Below, one piece after another: positions 29,066 to 37,044 of a DNA stretch of 59,375 nt (position 1 is its first letter; the number at the start of each line of letters is the position of its first letter). The position numbers were made by a program, and so were the translations under genes. This DNA is from an uncultured Chlorobiaceae bacterium. GTDB lineage: Bacteria > Bacteroidota > Chlorobiia > Chlorobiales > Chlorobiaceae. The stretch is taken from positions 1 through 59,375 of the forward strand of contig CAIMCD010000036.1 of the NCBI GenBank assembly GCA_903839405.1. The letters are read 5' to 3'. A model generated the notes under the pieces. It ran no database searches and had not been told where the DNA came from. It worked only from the letters and a program-made list of their open reading frames with translations.

Positions 29066-30439
29066 CTATCCAGCCATCTCCTGGGGAGCCAGCCCTTTGT
29101 TGTAGAAATATTCATTGATTTCACGGTAGAGCGCTTTCAGGCGCACCGGTTCGATATCGCATATGCCCTCGTACGCTTCCGTAAAATGCACCTGGTGATG
29201 GTCGAGCCGGTATGGTTCTATCTTCCCCTCGGCTATCAGCTCGTCATAGAGCGCAGAGCCTGGAAGCGGACTGAAGATACTCCAGGTCCACCGATCAAGG
29301 TCAAGGGATTTAGCCAGTTCAAAGGTCTGCATGACGTCATACTCCTCTTCGCCCGGAATACCGATCATAAAGAAGCCGAAAATATTGACATGCTTGCGGG
29401 CCAATGCGACTTTTTCCTTGATCTTGTCGACGGTAATGCCCTTTTTCAGCCGCAACAGGGTTTTCGGCGAACCGGTCTCAATGCCCAGATCAAGCTGTGT
29501 GAGTCCCGCCCTCTTCATTAAAACAAGCTCCTCCTCATCGATAAGGTCAACACGGGTGAGAGCCTGCCAGGATATATCGACATTCTGCTCTATCATTAAC
29601 TGACAGAACTCTTTGGTCCATTTCCGGTTGAGATTGAAAATACTGTCCTTGAACCAGACTCCCTCAAGATTATGGCGTCGCTTGAGCGCAACCACTTCAT
29701 CAACAACACGCTGGGGAGATTTGATGCGCCATTTTCGGCCCATCGTCTCGTGAACCGCACAGAAGGTACACTGATAGGGGCAGCCTCGGGATACAATCAT
29801 GGAGATGCCACGAATGCTGCGCAGATAGCGGTTATGCTCGATGTATCGCTCTATGGGAAACGCCTCATAGTCGGGCATGGGCAGGGTATTGAGGTCAGCG
29901 ATAAGCGCTGATTTTTCCTTGATGACCGCTTTGCCGTCCCGGCGGAAACAGACCCCTGCGATATCGTCAACCGGGAGCCTTTGAGCCAACGCCTCGGCAA
30001 GTGCCGCAAAAGACTCCTCTCCCTCTCCACGAACCACATAATCAACATTGCTGTCAGCCAGAACCTCTTCGGGAGCGAGGGTCGGATGCACACCACCCAG
30101 CACGGTTGTCACATCGGGAAAAACACTTTTGGATATCGCCGCCGCCTGCAATGCTTCCGGAATGGTCGGCGTCATGGCCGTTATCCCGACAATTTCCGGA
30201 TTGATCGCCCGAAGCTGTGCGGCCAGTTCACTACTGTCCATGAGTAGTCCCTGCATGTCAAGCAGCGTTACCTCATGGCCTCGCTCTTTCATGTAGGAGG
30301 TGAGAAAGGCAAGCCCAAGAGGCGGTTCGAAAGGGGCGACATAAAGGTTTCCGCCCTTGATCCACTCAATGTAGTCTTCGAACTTGTTGCGGAAGTCGTT
30401 GCCATCGTAAAAGGCCGGGTTAATGAGCAGAATTTTCAT
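29066..30439 (-). CDS. B12-binding-type radical SAM protein
   Basis: A 457-residue enzyme with an N-terminal Rossmann domain of the cobalamin-binding type (MKILLINPAFYD; LGGVHPTLAPEEVL; YVVRGEGEESF). The radical SAM core has the canonical CX3CX2C cluster motif at Cys220, Cys224 and Cys227 (SRGCPYQCTFC). Family members methylate or rearrange unactivated carbons; some lack bound B12. ATG 30439 is preferred over a GTG at 30511: GGAG precedes it and it lies 2 nt past the QueG-like stop. Last gene of the eight-gene operon 36382-29066. The substrate is unknown. Confidence 0.88.
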   Translation of the reverse strand: MKILLINPAFYDGNDFRNKFEDYIEWIKGGNLYVAPFEPPLGLAFLTSYMKERGHEVTLLDMQGLLMDSSELAAQLRAINPEIVGITAMTPTIPEALQAAAISKSVFPDVTTVLGGVHPTLAPEEVLADSNVDYVVRGEGEESFAALAEALAQRLPVDDIAGVCFRRDGKAVIKEKSALIADLNTLPMPDYEAFPIERYIEHNRYLRSIRGISMIVSRGCPYQCTFCAVHETMGRKWRIKSPQRVVDEVVALKRRHNLEGVWFKDSIFNLNRKWTKEFCQLMIEQNVDISWQALTRVDLIDEEELVLMKRAGLTQLDLGIETGSPKTLLRLKKGITVDKIKEKVALARKHVNIFGFFMIGIPGEEEYDVMQTFELAKSLDLDRWTWSIFSPLPGSALYDELIAEGKIEPYRLDHHQVHFTEAYEGICDIEPVRLKALYREINEYFYNKGLAPQEMAG

Positions 30440-30441
30440 AA

Positions 30442-31191
30442 CTAAAAGCTCTCCATGTTTGTTGTCGATTGAACTCTCGGCGACTTGCCTGCCGGGCATG
30501 ACAACATGCACTCGCTGCAGGCGGAGTAGCCGTATTGGCCATTGTGCGGCCGGATAATTTCATTGCACTTTTTCCAGTCGATTCCATCCGCACTCAAAGC
30601 CTTTCCCGGACATGCCGCAAAACAGGCGGTACAATGGGGAGGGCAGAGTTGATCGGCCTCTGCCTGCGTCAGCTTGGGGTCAGCAAGAAGATCGGCATCG
30701 GTGACCACCGCAGCCAGCCTTTGGCGGGAACCAAACCGGGGAGAGAGCAGCAGGCGGCTCTTGCCGAAAATCCCCAATCCTGCCTCAACCGCCGCATGAC
30801 GGGTCGAGATGCCAAATAACTTCGGATAAATCTCCATGTAGTTGGGACTTGAGCGGAGATCGGGATCAAGGTTTCCGATCCTGTGGGGCACAACCACAGC
30901 CCTATGGCCATAATCATCCAGCAGCCGGCCGATCTCATAGGCAATCTGGTTATGATAGATGTTCAGGGTGATATGATGCAGAGCCGAGAGCAGCAGATTC
31001 GGTTTGATGGTATCGGCCAGAACCCTCACGCCCACCACAATCACTGACCTGGCGTTGGGAAGCAGTTTTTGTGGCTGCCGCTCTTCCGGGTAGTCGCTAA
31101 ACCGGTCGACCGATGCTATACCCACAAGATCCGCGCCCTTTGAGCGTGCAAATCGCTTAACCTCTTCTGAATTCAATAGCTGTGTACTCAT
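30442..31191 (-). CDS. QueG-like double [4Fe-4S] cluster protein
   Basis: A 249-residue relative of epoxyqueuosine reductase. The N-terminal half (ADLVGIASVDRF; HAAVEAGLGIFGKSRLLLSP) matches the QueG/DUF1730 region. The C-terminal ferredoxin part has two cluster sets: Cys173, 177, 180, 184 (CPPHCTACFAACP) and Cys199, 215, 218, 222 (CSECMLSCP). It is shorter than typical QueG (about 350-380), lacks the C-terminal HEAT-like part, and I do not see the usual catalytic Asp segment. It is probably not the queuosine enzyme but a paralogue acting in this operon. It overlaps the preceding hydrolase gene by ATGA. Confidence 0.85.
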   Translation of the reverse strand: MSTQLLNSEEVKRFARSKGADLVGIASVDRFSDYPEERQPQKLLPNARSVIVVGVRVLADTIKPNLLLSALHHITLNIYHNQIAYEIGRLLDDYGHRAVVVPHRIGNLDPDLRSSPNYMEIYPKLFGISTRHAAVEAGLGIFGKSRLLLSPRFGSRQRLAAVVTDADLLADPKLTQAEADQLCPPHCTACFAACPGKALSADGIDWKKCNEIIRPHNGQYGYSACSECMLSCPAGKSPRVQSTTNMESF

Positions 31192-31874
31192 ATATCTGTA
31201 TTTTTTATCTCTTGTTTTGCGGCCGCCCGGCTGTTGCGGCGGAATAGTGCGTCAATCTTCAATGTCGTTGTCACGCTTACGGCTATCGCCTCCATCTCCT
31301 TTACATCCTTCCGGCGCAGTTGCGACATTGCATCCCGGACAAGCACAAGCCGAAAGTTGCGTTCACTGGCCTCATAAATGCTTGCTCTCGGACAGTTCGG
31401 GAAATTACATCCGGCAAACACCAGCGTATCTACCGACATATCCTGCAGAAAGCCCTCGAATCCGGTCTGGTAAAACGCGCCCCATCGCGGCTTGTACATC
31501 ACATATTCCCGGTCGGCGATTTGCTGGAACTCTCCTGCCATCAGCCGCTCAGCGTCCAATCGAACGGTTTTCTCTGGCTTGAGGTCATCAACCAGCTCGG
31601 CTCCGGAGCTTCTTGGTACCACAATCCGCTTGCCCGCTTCAATCTGTTTTTTGCGGCAGAGATCCGCATTGGAACCGTCTTCAAAATAAAACCTGACCAC
31701 ATGGATCACCGGAAGTGATCGCTCACGATAGAGCGCAAGCAACCGCACCAGATTCGGAATAATCTCCAGGGTGCCATCAATACGACTAGGAGCCTCAAGA
31801 AGCGTGAAATCATTCTGCGTGTCGATGATCACCAGCGCCGAGCGCTCAAAATCCGGAGTCGTGTAGCTCTCCAT
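31188..31874 (-). CDS. Isochorismatase-family hydrolase
   Basis: A 228-residue cysteine hydrolase of the isochorismatase/nicotinamidase/N-carbamoylsarcosine amidase fold. The catalytic triad is visible: Asp in ALVIIDTQNDF, Lys in MYKPRWGAF and Cys in FAGCNFPNCPRASIYEA. ATG 31874 is chosen because the fold starts there; the 44 extra residues possible upstream overlap the ABC ATPase gene. In this position it probably splits an amide, carbamoyl or related bond of the imported compound. Confidence 0.86.
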   Translation of the reverse strand: MESYTTPDFERSALVIIDTQNDFTLLEAPSRIDGTLEIIPNLVRLLALYRERSLPVIHVVRFYFEDGSNADLCRKKQIEAGKRIVVPRSSGAELVDDLKPEKTVRLDAERLMAGEFQQIADREYVMYKPRWGAFYQTGFEGFLQDMSVDTLVFAGCNFPNCPRASIYEASERNFRLVLVRDAMSQLRRKDVKEMEAIAVSVTTTLKIDALFRRNSRAAAKQEIKNTDI

Positions 31875-31893
31875 TGCTTCGGCAGAGGCCCGG

Positions 31894-32682
31894 CTATATC
31901 TGGTAGGCAAAGGGGTTCTCGGCCTCAACGAAAAACTCCTGATAGACCGCCCGGCGGATTTGAGCGAACTCATAGCTGCTCCGGTCTCTTGGACGCGCCA
32001 GTTCAACCGGAATGATTTTACGGATCGTCCCCGGCCGACTTGACATCACAACAACCCGGTCACCAAGAAAGATGGCCTCATCGATATCGTGGGTCACAAG
32101 GATCATCGTAGTTTTTTCGACCTCCTGGATACGCAAAACTTCCTGCTGCATCTGAATTTTGGTCAGGGCATCCAATGAGCCAAATGGTTCATCCAGCAAG
32201 AGCAGTTGGGGCTGATTGACCAGTGCCCGGGCTATCGAAACGCGTTGCGCCATACCGCCGGAAAGCTGATAGGGGTAAGCTTGAGCAAAACCCGAGAGGC
32301 CCACCAGGTCAAGGTGCTCGCTGACGGTTTTCGCGCTTGCTTTGGAATGTCTATCCTTGAGACCGAAAGAGATATTGTTTTCGACCGTCAGCCACGGCAG
32401 AAGCCGGTGCTCCTGAAACACCATGCCGCGATCCAGACCTGGGCCGGCGATGCGCTCTTTGCCGAGCAAGAGCGTGCCAGTATAACCGTTTTCAAGGCCG
32501 GCAATAATTTTAAGCAAGGTACTTTTTCCGCAACCGCTGCTGCCGACAATGGCAACAAATTCGCCGTCCGCGATGCTCAGGTTAATTGCCTGCAGCGCCC
32601 TGACCTCCTCACTCTGGACGAGATAGCTTTTCGAGAGATTCTCGATCAGCAGCTTTGTCTCTCTTGGTTTATCGTTCTTCAT
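31894..32682 (-). CDS. ABC importer ATPase, SsuB/TauB/NrtD type
   Basis: A 262-residue nucleotide-binding subunit. Walker A is GSSGCGKST near residues 47-55, the Q-loop FQEHRLLPW follows, then the signature LSGGMAQRVSIARAL, Walker B LLLLDEPFGSLDALT and the switch His in LVTHDIDEA. This subgroup powers import of sulfonates, taurine, nitrate, bicarbonate, thiamine precursors or aromatic acids. It is followed after 19 bp by the hydrolase gene. The substrate cannot be read from the ATPase. Confidence 0.92.
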   Translation of the reverse strand: MKNDKPRETKLLIENLSKSYLVQSEEVRALQAINLSIADGEFVAIVGSSGCGKSTLLKIIAGLENGYTGTLLLGKERIAGPGLDRGMVFQEHRLLPWLTVENNISFGLKDRHSKASAKTVSEHLDLVGLSGFAQAYPYQLSGGMAQRVSIARALVNQPQLLLLDEPFGSLDALTKIQMQQEVLRIQEVEKTTMILVTHDIDEAIFLGDRVVVMSSRPGTIRKIIPVELARPRDRSSYEFAQIRRAVYQEFFVEAENPFAYQI

Positions 32683-32746
32683 ACCTCACGCTCCGCAATA
32701 GTTGCATAACCCTCTACGCATATAATCATTGATGCCAATTCCGCCT

Positions 32747-33538
32747 CTATACACCGGTAAAAGCCGTTTTCCATTTTATGGCCCTCTTTTCGATTCGGTA
32801 AATCAAACTGTCCATCAGTTTGCCGATAATGCCAATGGTTATCATCCCGACAAGCACCACATCCGACTGGGAGAGCTGGCGCGCATCCATGATCAGGTAT
32901 CCAACCCCGCTGCTTGCGGCAATAAGCTCGGCGGCCACAACACACATCCAGGCGACCATCAAGCCGACACGCAAACCCGTCATAATGGCCGGAAAAGCAC
33001 CGGGAATAACCACCTGAAAAATGAACCGGCTTCGCGAAACCTCCAGCATCCGGGCAACCTCAACCAGTTTCTGATCCGTCTGACGAATACCGTCGATTGT
33101 GTTGACAATCACCGGAAAAAACGCACCGAGAAAAATGATAAAGACCTTCGACTGCTCACCGATGCCAAACCAGAGAATGGCCAGGGGAATCCACGCAATT
33201 GGTGGAATCGGCTTGATCACCTGAATAATGAGATCGGTCATCCGTGCCAGGGTTTTGGAGAGGCCGATCGCCATACCAAGCAGCAGGCCGAGTATGACGG
33301 CAATGCCGAACCCTTCAAGCACCCTCAAAACACTGATGCCGATATGGCGGATCATGACACCGCTTTTGAGAAGCTCCCAGAAAACAACCGCAACCTGCGT
33401 AGGCGGAGGCATGATGATTGGCTGAATAAATCCCAGCATGGACAGTACCTGCCACACGACCAGCAAAACGGTCAACAGACCGAAATACTGGATGACGTGC
33501 TTGACCTTTTCGGTATATCGGATTGTTTTACGAGTCAT
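32747..33538 (-). CDS. ABC importer permease, SsuC/TauC type
   Basis: A 263-residue inner-membrane permease with about six helices and the cytoplasmic coupling loop near EVARMLEVSRSRF...VVIPGAFPAI, the EAA-like motif that contacts the ATPase. PPIAWIPLAILWFGIGEQSK is characteristic of the sulfonate/nitrate/taurine permease class. It lies 24 bp after the binding-protein gene and 64 bp before the ATPase gene. Confidence 0.92.
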   Translation of the reverse strand: MTRKTIRYTEKVKHVIQYFGLLTVLLVVWQVLSMLGFIQPIIMPPPTQVAVVFWELLKSGVMIRHIGISVLRVLEGFGIAVILGLLLGMAIGLSKTLARMTDLIIQVIKPIPPIAWIPLAILWFGIGEQSKVFIIFLGAFFPVIVNTIDGIRQTDQKLVEVARMLEVSRSRFIFQVVIPGAFPAIMTGLRVGLMVAWMCVVAAELIAASSGVGYLIMDARQLSQSDVVLVGMITIGIIGKLMDSLIYRIEKRAIKWKTAFTGV

Positions 33539-33562
33539 AGTGAACTATTCCTTTTGCGGCTT

Positions 33563-34534
33563 CTATTTAAGGCCGATCTCTTTGGTGAGTGTCGCGTCGG
33601 CAAAGGTATCAATATTGACCTCCGAGCGGATCAGGCCGTTACTCAGCAAAAAGGCTTCACTTTTTTTGATCTCACTAATGTCTTCCGCCTGGATTGCCGG
33701 GTTGTAATCGAATTTTTTAAAGAGGCTCAAAAGCAGTTCCGGCGTCAGGTTGACATCCGCAGCAATTAGCCTTGCAGCGTCAGCGGGATGGGCTTTAATA
33801 AATTCTGCTCCACGCTGGTAGGCCTTCAGCACAGCCTTTGTTGCTGCACGGTTTTTGGTGATAAAATCATTCGTTGCAATGATAACCAGTACCCCTTTTT
33901 TAATGCCGGTACCATCGGCCAGAAGGCGCACGGAGCCCTGGGTTGTGAGCTTGGTGAGCAGCGGTTCCCATACGGCGGCGGCATCAACATTACCGTTCAC
34001 GATAGCGGTAGCAATGTCCGCCTGCGAGAGGTTGATCAGCTCGATATCATTGACCGTAAGTCCTCCTTTCTGAAGCACCAGCAAGAGAAGATGATGGGCA
34101 TAGGAGCCTTTTACAACCGCAACCTTTTTGCCTTTCAACCCTGCCGGAGTGGTAATCAGAGACTTGCCCGGCACAACGACGGCCAGCGTCTTCGGACCGG
34201 AAGAGGTAAGAGCTATGATTTTCGTGTTGATTCCGGCTGACTTACCAATAATAGCCGGCACATCGCCAAGTAAACCGAAATCCTGCTGACCGGATGCAAA
34301 CGACTCGTTGATTGGCGGGCCTGCAGCGAATGAAGACCACTTGATGGGTGATTGCGTTTTGATTTTGGCCAGCTCTTCTTCAATAAACCCTTTGTGCTTG
34401 GCAACAAAAATAGGGCTGTATGCCGGTATGGGCTGCGTTGCAATGCGGATCTCAGCGGCCCGGGCTATCGGGGCGGAAATCATCATGGTTATAGCAAATA
34501 ATGCTGTAAAAAAAATCCGGATTGTCTGTTTCAT
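33563..34534 (-). CDS. ABC importer periplasmic binding protein, SsuA/TauA type
   Basis: A 323-residue secreted binding protein with signal peptide (MKQTIRIFFTALFAITMMIS, cleavage after ARAA). The ligand-binding fold starts RIATQPIPAYSPIFVAKHKG and continues with GLKGKKVAVVKGS and NGNVDAAAVWEPLLTKL, typical of the sulfonate/nitrate/thiamine-precursor superfamily. These patterns give the fold but not the ligand. The second ATG (34534) is preferred over the one at 34537. Confidence 0.92.
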   Translation of the reverse strand: MKQTIRIFFTALFAITMMISAPIARAAEIRIATQPIPAYSPIFVAKHKGFIEEELAKIKTQSPIKWSSFAAGPPINESFASGQQDFGLLGDVPAIIGKSAGINTKIIALTSSGPKTLAVVVPGKSLITTPAGLKGKKVAVVKGSYAHHLLLLVLQKGGLTVNDIELINLSQADIATAIVNGNVDAAAVWEPLLTKLTTQGSVRLLADGTGIKKGVLVIIATNDFITKNRAATKAVLKAYQRGAEFIKAHPADAARLIAADVNLTPELLLSLFKKFDYNPAIQAEDISEIKKSEAFLLSNGLIRSEVNIDTFADATLTKEIGLK

Positions 34535-34569
34535 CATTGATCCCTTTTGTTTCTGTTAATGGTTTTTTA

Positions 34570-35040
34570 TCAGGTGGTTTTAGCCAGTCGATCCAGATGG
34601 CGGAAAAGAGGGTGCTTTGCCTCTTCGTCGGCCTTGCGGATCAGAAAATGCTCATTGATCACCTCCTGCGGTTCGATAACCCAGACTCCCGCAAGGTCAA
34701 CATCCCCGAGCTTTTGACGCACGGAGGCATAATGCTGCTCAAACAGAGGGCCGGTAACGTGCACCTCAATGGGCTGGCCTTTAATTTGAAAACTCTGCTT
34801 ATCCGCTCCTTTGACCACAATAGAGACTTTCCGGTCAAACCAGATCGCCCTGACAAGGTTACGGTTGGTGCGGGAGGATTCGAGCAGTTCCAGATAGTGG
34901 ATATTGCCATCTTCAGCCACATGGATTGATTGTTTGAATACCACATGCGGAGCACCGTTTTCATCGACAGTTGCCAGCACCTTTTGGGTTTGCTGGTCAT
35001 TAAGCAGCGCTATCAGCTCCTCGGACAATTGATCCGCCAT
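34570..35040 (-). CDS. Pyridoxamine-phosphate-oxidase-like split-barrel protein
   Basis: A 156-residue protein with the FMN-binding split-barrel pattern: helix SEELIALLNDQQTQKVLATV, then DENGAPHVVFK, and LLESSRTNRNLVRAIWFDRKVSIVVKG in the middle. Such proteins bind FMN, F420 or heme and carry out small-molecule redox steps. True PdxH-specific residues are not evident. It lies 85 bp after the CX8CX2C radical SAM gene and 32 bp before the binding-protein gene, inside the operon. Confidence 0.78.
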   Translation of the reverse strand: MADQLSEELIALLNDQQTQKVLATVDENGAPHVVFKQSIHVAEDGNIHYLELLESSRTNRNLVRAIWFDRKVSIVVKGADKQSFQIKGQPIEVHVTGPLFEQHYASVRQKLGDVDLAGVWVIEPQEVINEHFLIRKADEEAKHPLFRHLDRLAKTT

Positions 35041-35125
35041 ACTATTTCTCCCCTGATTCTTTTGTTTGATTGATTTCTTTCTAGTAACTCTTTTTCATCT
35101 ATCGCCACAACGCCGGCATTTCCGA

Positions 35126-36382
35126 TCAGAGCAGACGGGAGAGATCGGTATCGGGATGGTTACCGCAGCGGCGGTAGTCGTTGTAATCGACCGGGATGCC
35201 ATACTTCACCCGCAGATCATGCAATCCCTTGGTCAATTGCACGAAGTAGTCGAGCGAGGGGTTCTGCTGATCGCGGAAATCCGAACCGGGACGAGGAACC
35301 CAGACAATGAAAAAGGTTGTAACACCATTCTCTGCAAGTGATTCGGCCTCATCCAGCGTCGAGCGCAAGGCATCCTCCTCGCTTACAAATCCGTAAGGTT
35401 TTGCCAGTTCAACTCCACCAACAAGCCCCGTACCAACATTGCCTCTTCCGAAAATGTCGACCGCGCGAATCAGACGATTTTTCCACTCCTGGTATCCCAC
35501 CGAGTCGGCCTTGCCGGGGCAGATCCAGTTGAATTTCTCTTCACCCAGAACCTCAAGGTCGCTCGTATAACTCGTAATGCCGGTCTGTTCATACAACCGC
35601 AGCAACTGCTTTTCGTTAAACGCCGAGGAGATCAGTTCGCTTGGAAATTTTTTGGTTGCAAAATTTTCGCCGATCGCCTGCAATGTTTCGATGTAAAAGT
35701 CCACTTCGTGATCAAAAAGCTCTTTTCCCTTGAGCACGGAACCGGCCGTAAGACAGATGCTTGTAAAGCGTCCCGGCTCTTTCAAGGCTTCGCGAATGGT
35801 TTCGGATACATCCTGGGGCTTGAGCCGGACAGGAACGCCGAGTTCATTTTTTTGCTGTTTGGTATGATTGACGATATCGCAGAAACGGCACTCTTTATGT
35901 TCAGCCCAGAAATGGCAGTAACTGGACTGGAAAATATTGAGGCGCTGGGGGCGGGCACTGGCGATGTGACTCATCGGAATACCCGAAGAGGTCAGTAAAT
36001 CGTAGTATTTAGGTTTTGGCCACAGTTTTACAAACTCTACAATTTCATCATTATCGACCAATGCCAAGCGGCCATCGACCAAATCAACCAGATAGGGATT
36101 CTGCTCCAAAGGGGTTGGATCAACAAGGATTGTTGTGCCATCCCTCAGTAACAGAGATTCCGGCAACGCTTTAATTTCGCCATCCCGTGAACCGAAAAGG
36201 TAGGGGCTGCGCATCTGGTGAATGTTCTGGTCAACTATACTCAGCGCACGCTCGGTGTAATGGATGCCGCGCCGCTGCACATCGGTCTTTATGATTACCA
36301 GACGCGGAACGTCGGGATATTTAGCGACGACCTCGTTCAGGGAAAGCTCCTGTTCGAAAGTTCTTTTCAGTGCGACCAGCAT
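35126..36382 (-). CDS. Radical SAM protein with CX8CX2C motif
   Basis: A 418-residue protein in which three clustered cysteines, Cys156, Cys165 and Cys168 (YCHFWAEHKECRFCDI), have CX8CX2C spacing where the common pattern is CX3CX2C. The surroundings (KPKYYDLLTSSGIPMSHIA before; SICLTAGS after) recall the family named after mycobacterial MSMEG_0568, radical SAM proteins found beside nitrilases; this is from memory. A final Cys-containing end (YRRCGNHPD) may hold another ligand. AGGAG precedes ATG 36382. It is the first large gene of the operon and probably its key catalyst. Confidence 0.85.
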   Translation of the reverse strand: MLVALKRTFEQELSLNEVVAKYPDVPRLVIIKTDVQRRGIHYTERALSIVDQNIHQMRSPYLFGSRDGEIKALPESLLLRDGTTILVDPTPLEQNPYLVDLVDGRLALVDNDEIVEFVKLWPKPKYYDLLTSSGIPMSHIASARPQRLNIFQSSYCHFWAEHKECRFCDIVNHTKQQKNELGVPVRLKPQDVSETIREALKEPGRFTSICLTAGSVLKGKELFDHEVDFYIETLQAIGENFATKKFPSELISSAFNEKQLLRLYEQTGITSYTSDLEVLGEEKFNWICPGKADSVGYQEWKNRLIRAVDIFGRGNVGTGLVGGVELAKPYGFVSEEDALRSTLDEAESLAENGVTTFFIVWVPRPGSDFRDQQNPSLDYFVQLTKGLHDLRVKYGIPVDYNDYRRCGNHPDTDLSRLL

Positions 36383-36587
36383 ATTCGATTCTCCTGTAAA
36401 CGGTTAAAATGAATGCTTGATGATTGTATCAACAGCCAAAAAGCCAGCTCTTCGGGAGCAATGAGTAAGCGCGCAACATCGTCCGGTTGACGAGTCAAAA
36501 ATTGCTTCAGTTTCAATCGTCATGTTGAGCCTTTATGATTACCGACAGCTCATAAAGGGAAATATTTTCAAGCTTTTCAAGGTTCAT
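36367..36587 (-). CDS. Candidate small gene split by a frame change at the head of the operon
   Basis: Two short protein-like frames overlap. The first runs from ATG 36587 to TGA at 36513 (24 residues, MNLEKLENISLYELSVIIKA...). The second starts at TTG 36516, sharing TTGA with that stop, and ends inside the radical SAM start region at 36367 (49 residues, including FLTRQPDDVARLLIAPEEL). Read together with a -1 shift they would make one helical protein of about 73 residues. This could be two translationally coupled peptides, a frameshifted gene, or a decayed one. No family is recognised and no good ribosome binding site is seen for the first ATG. Confidence 0.38.
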
Positions 36588-36615
36588 ACCATAAATATAC
36601 CGCGAATATGGTATG
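36585..36615. promoter_or_regulatory. Inverted repeat at the head of the radical SAM/ABC operon
   Basis: CATACCATA (36585-36593) is matched by TATGGTATG (36607-36615), perfect 9-bp arms with a 13-nt spacer. It lies about 200 bp upstream of the first large gene and touches the ATG of the small candidate frame. It is a plausible repressor or activator site, or an RNA hairpin in the leader. Confidence 0.5.
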
Positions 36616-36796
36616 CGGCGGGGTAGTTCCAGAGGGAAACGGTATAGCATAAAGGGGTTCGCCTAAAAAAGGGAGGCTGTTTTTAGCGTATGTGAAGAAT
36701 GAAGAGTACGGTGAAGAGTTGCTTCTAAAACCTCTCGGTGAACTGCCTGACTTTGTGAAACAGGAGGCAACATATCCGGGAGATGAGAGCAAGTAA
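36602..36796 (+). pseudogene. Possible coding remnant upstream of aqpZ
   Basis: The 660-bp gap between the radical SAM operon and aqpZ has no intact large gene. Plus-strand peptides RRGSSRGKRYSIKGFA and, in another frame, YVKNEEYGEELLLKPLGEL running to a TAA at 36794 look protein-like but are separated by a frame change. No family is recognised. The rest of the gap (36797-37044) shows a hairpin, AATCTGG...CCAGATT near 36820-36844, without a T-run, and presumably the aqpZ promoter. Confidence 0.25.
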
Positions 36797-37044
36797 CGGG
36801 AGCATCTGGATAGGGAAAATAATCTGGCCGACCCGACCAGATTATGAAACAACAAAAAAGGTTCTTATCTTTTTAACGTAATTAAGTCCTGTTGGTTAGA
36901 CATAAAAGCAGCAATAGTTCATATACCTCTTCTGTTCCCCGATTTGCCTTTTTGTTGGTTTTTGAAACTTCCGTTTTATAGAGCTTGTCGCGGATTATGG
37001 CTCTTTTCAATGTCAGCTTCAATCATTAAAAACAAGGGATATCT

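Noticed and set aside
36404..36523. 39-codon frame MTIETEAIFDSS... with three Cys, considered as a radical SAM peptide substrate
   Set aside because: It lies in a third frame across the more protein-like overlapping small frames and lacks a ribosome binding site.
36577..36855. 92-codon frame on the minus strand before aqpZ
   Set aside because: Its Ser/Phe/Pro-rich product looks like a shadow of the plus-strand remnant; it has no ribosome binding site.
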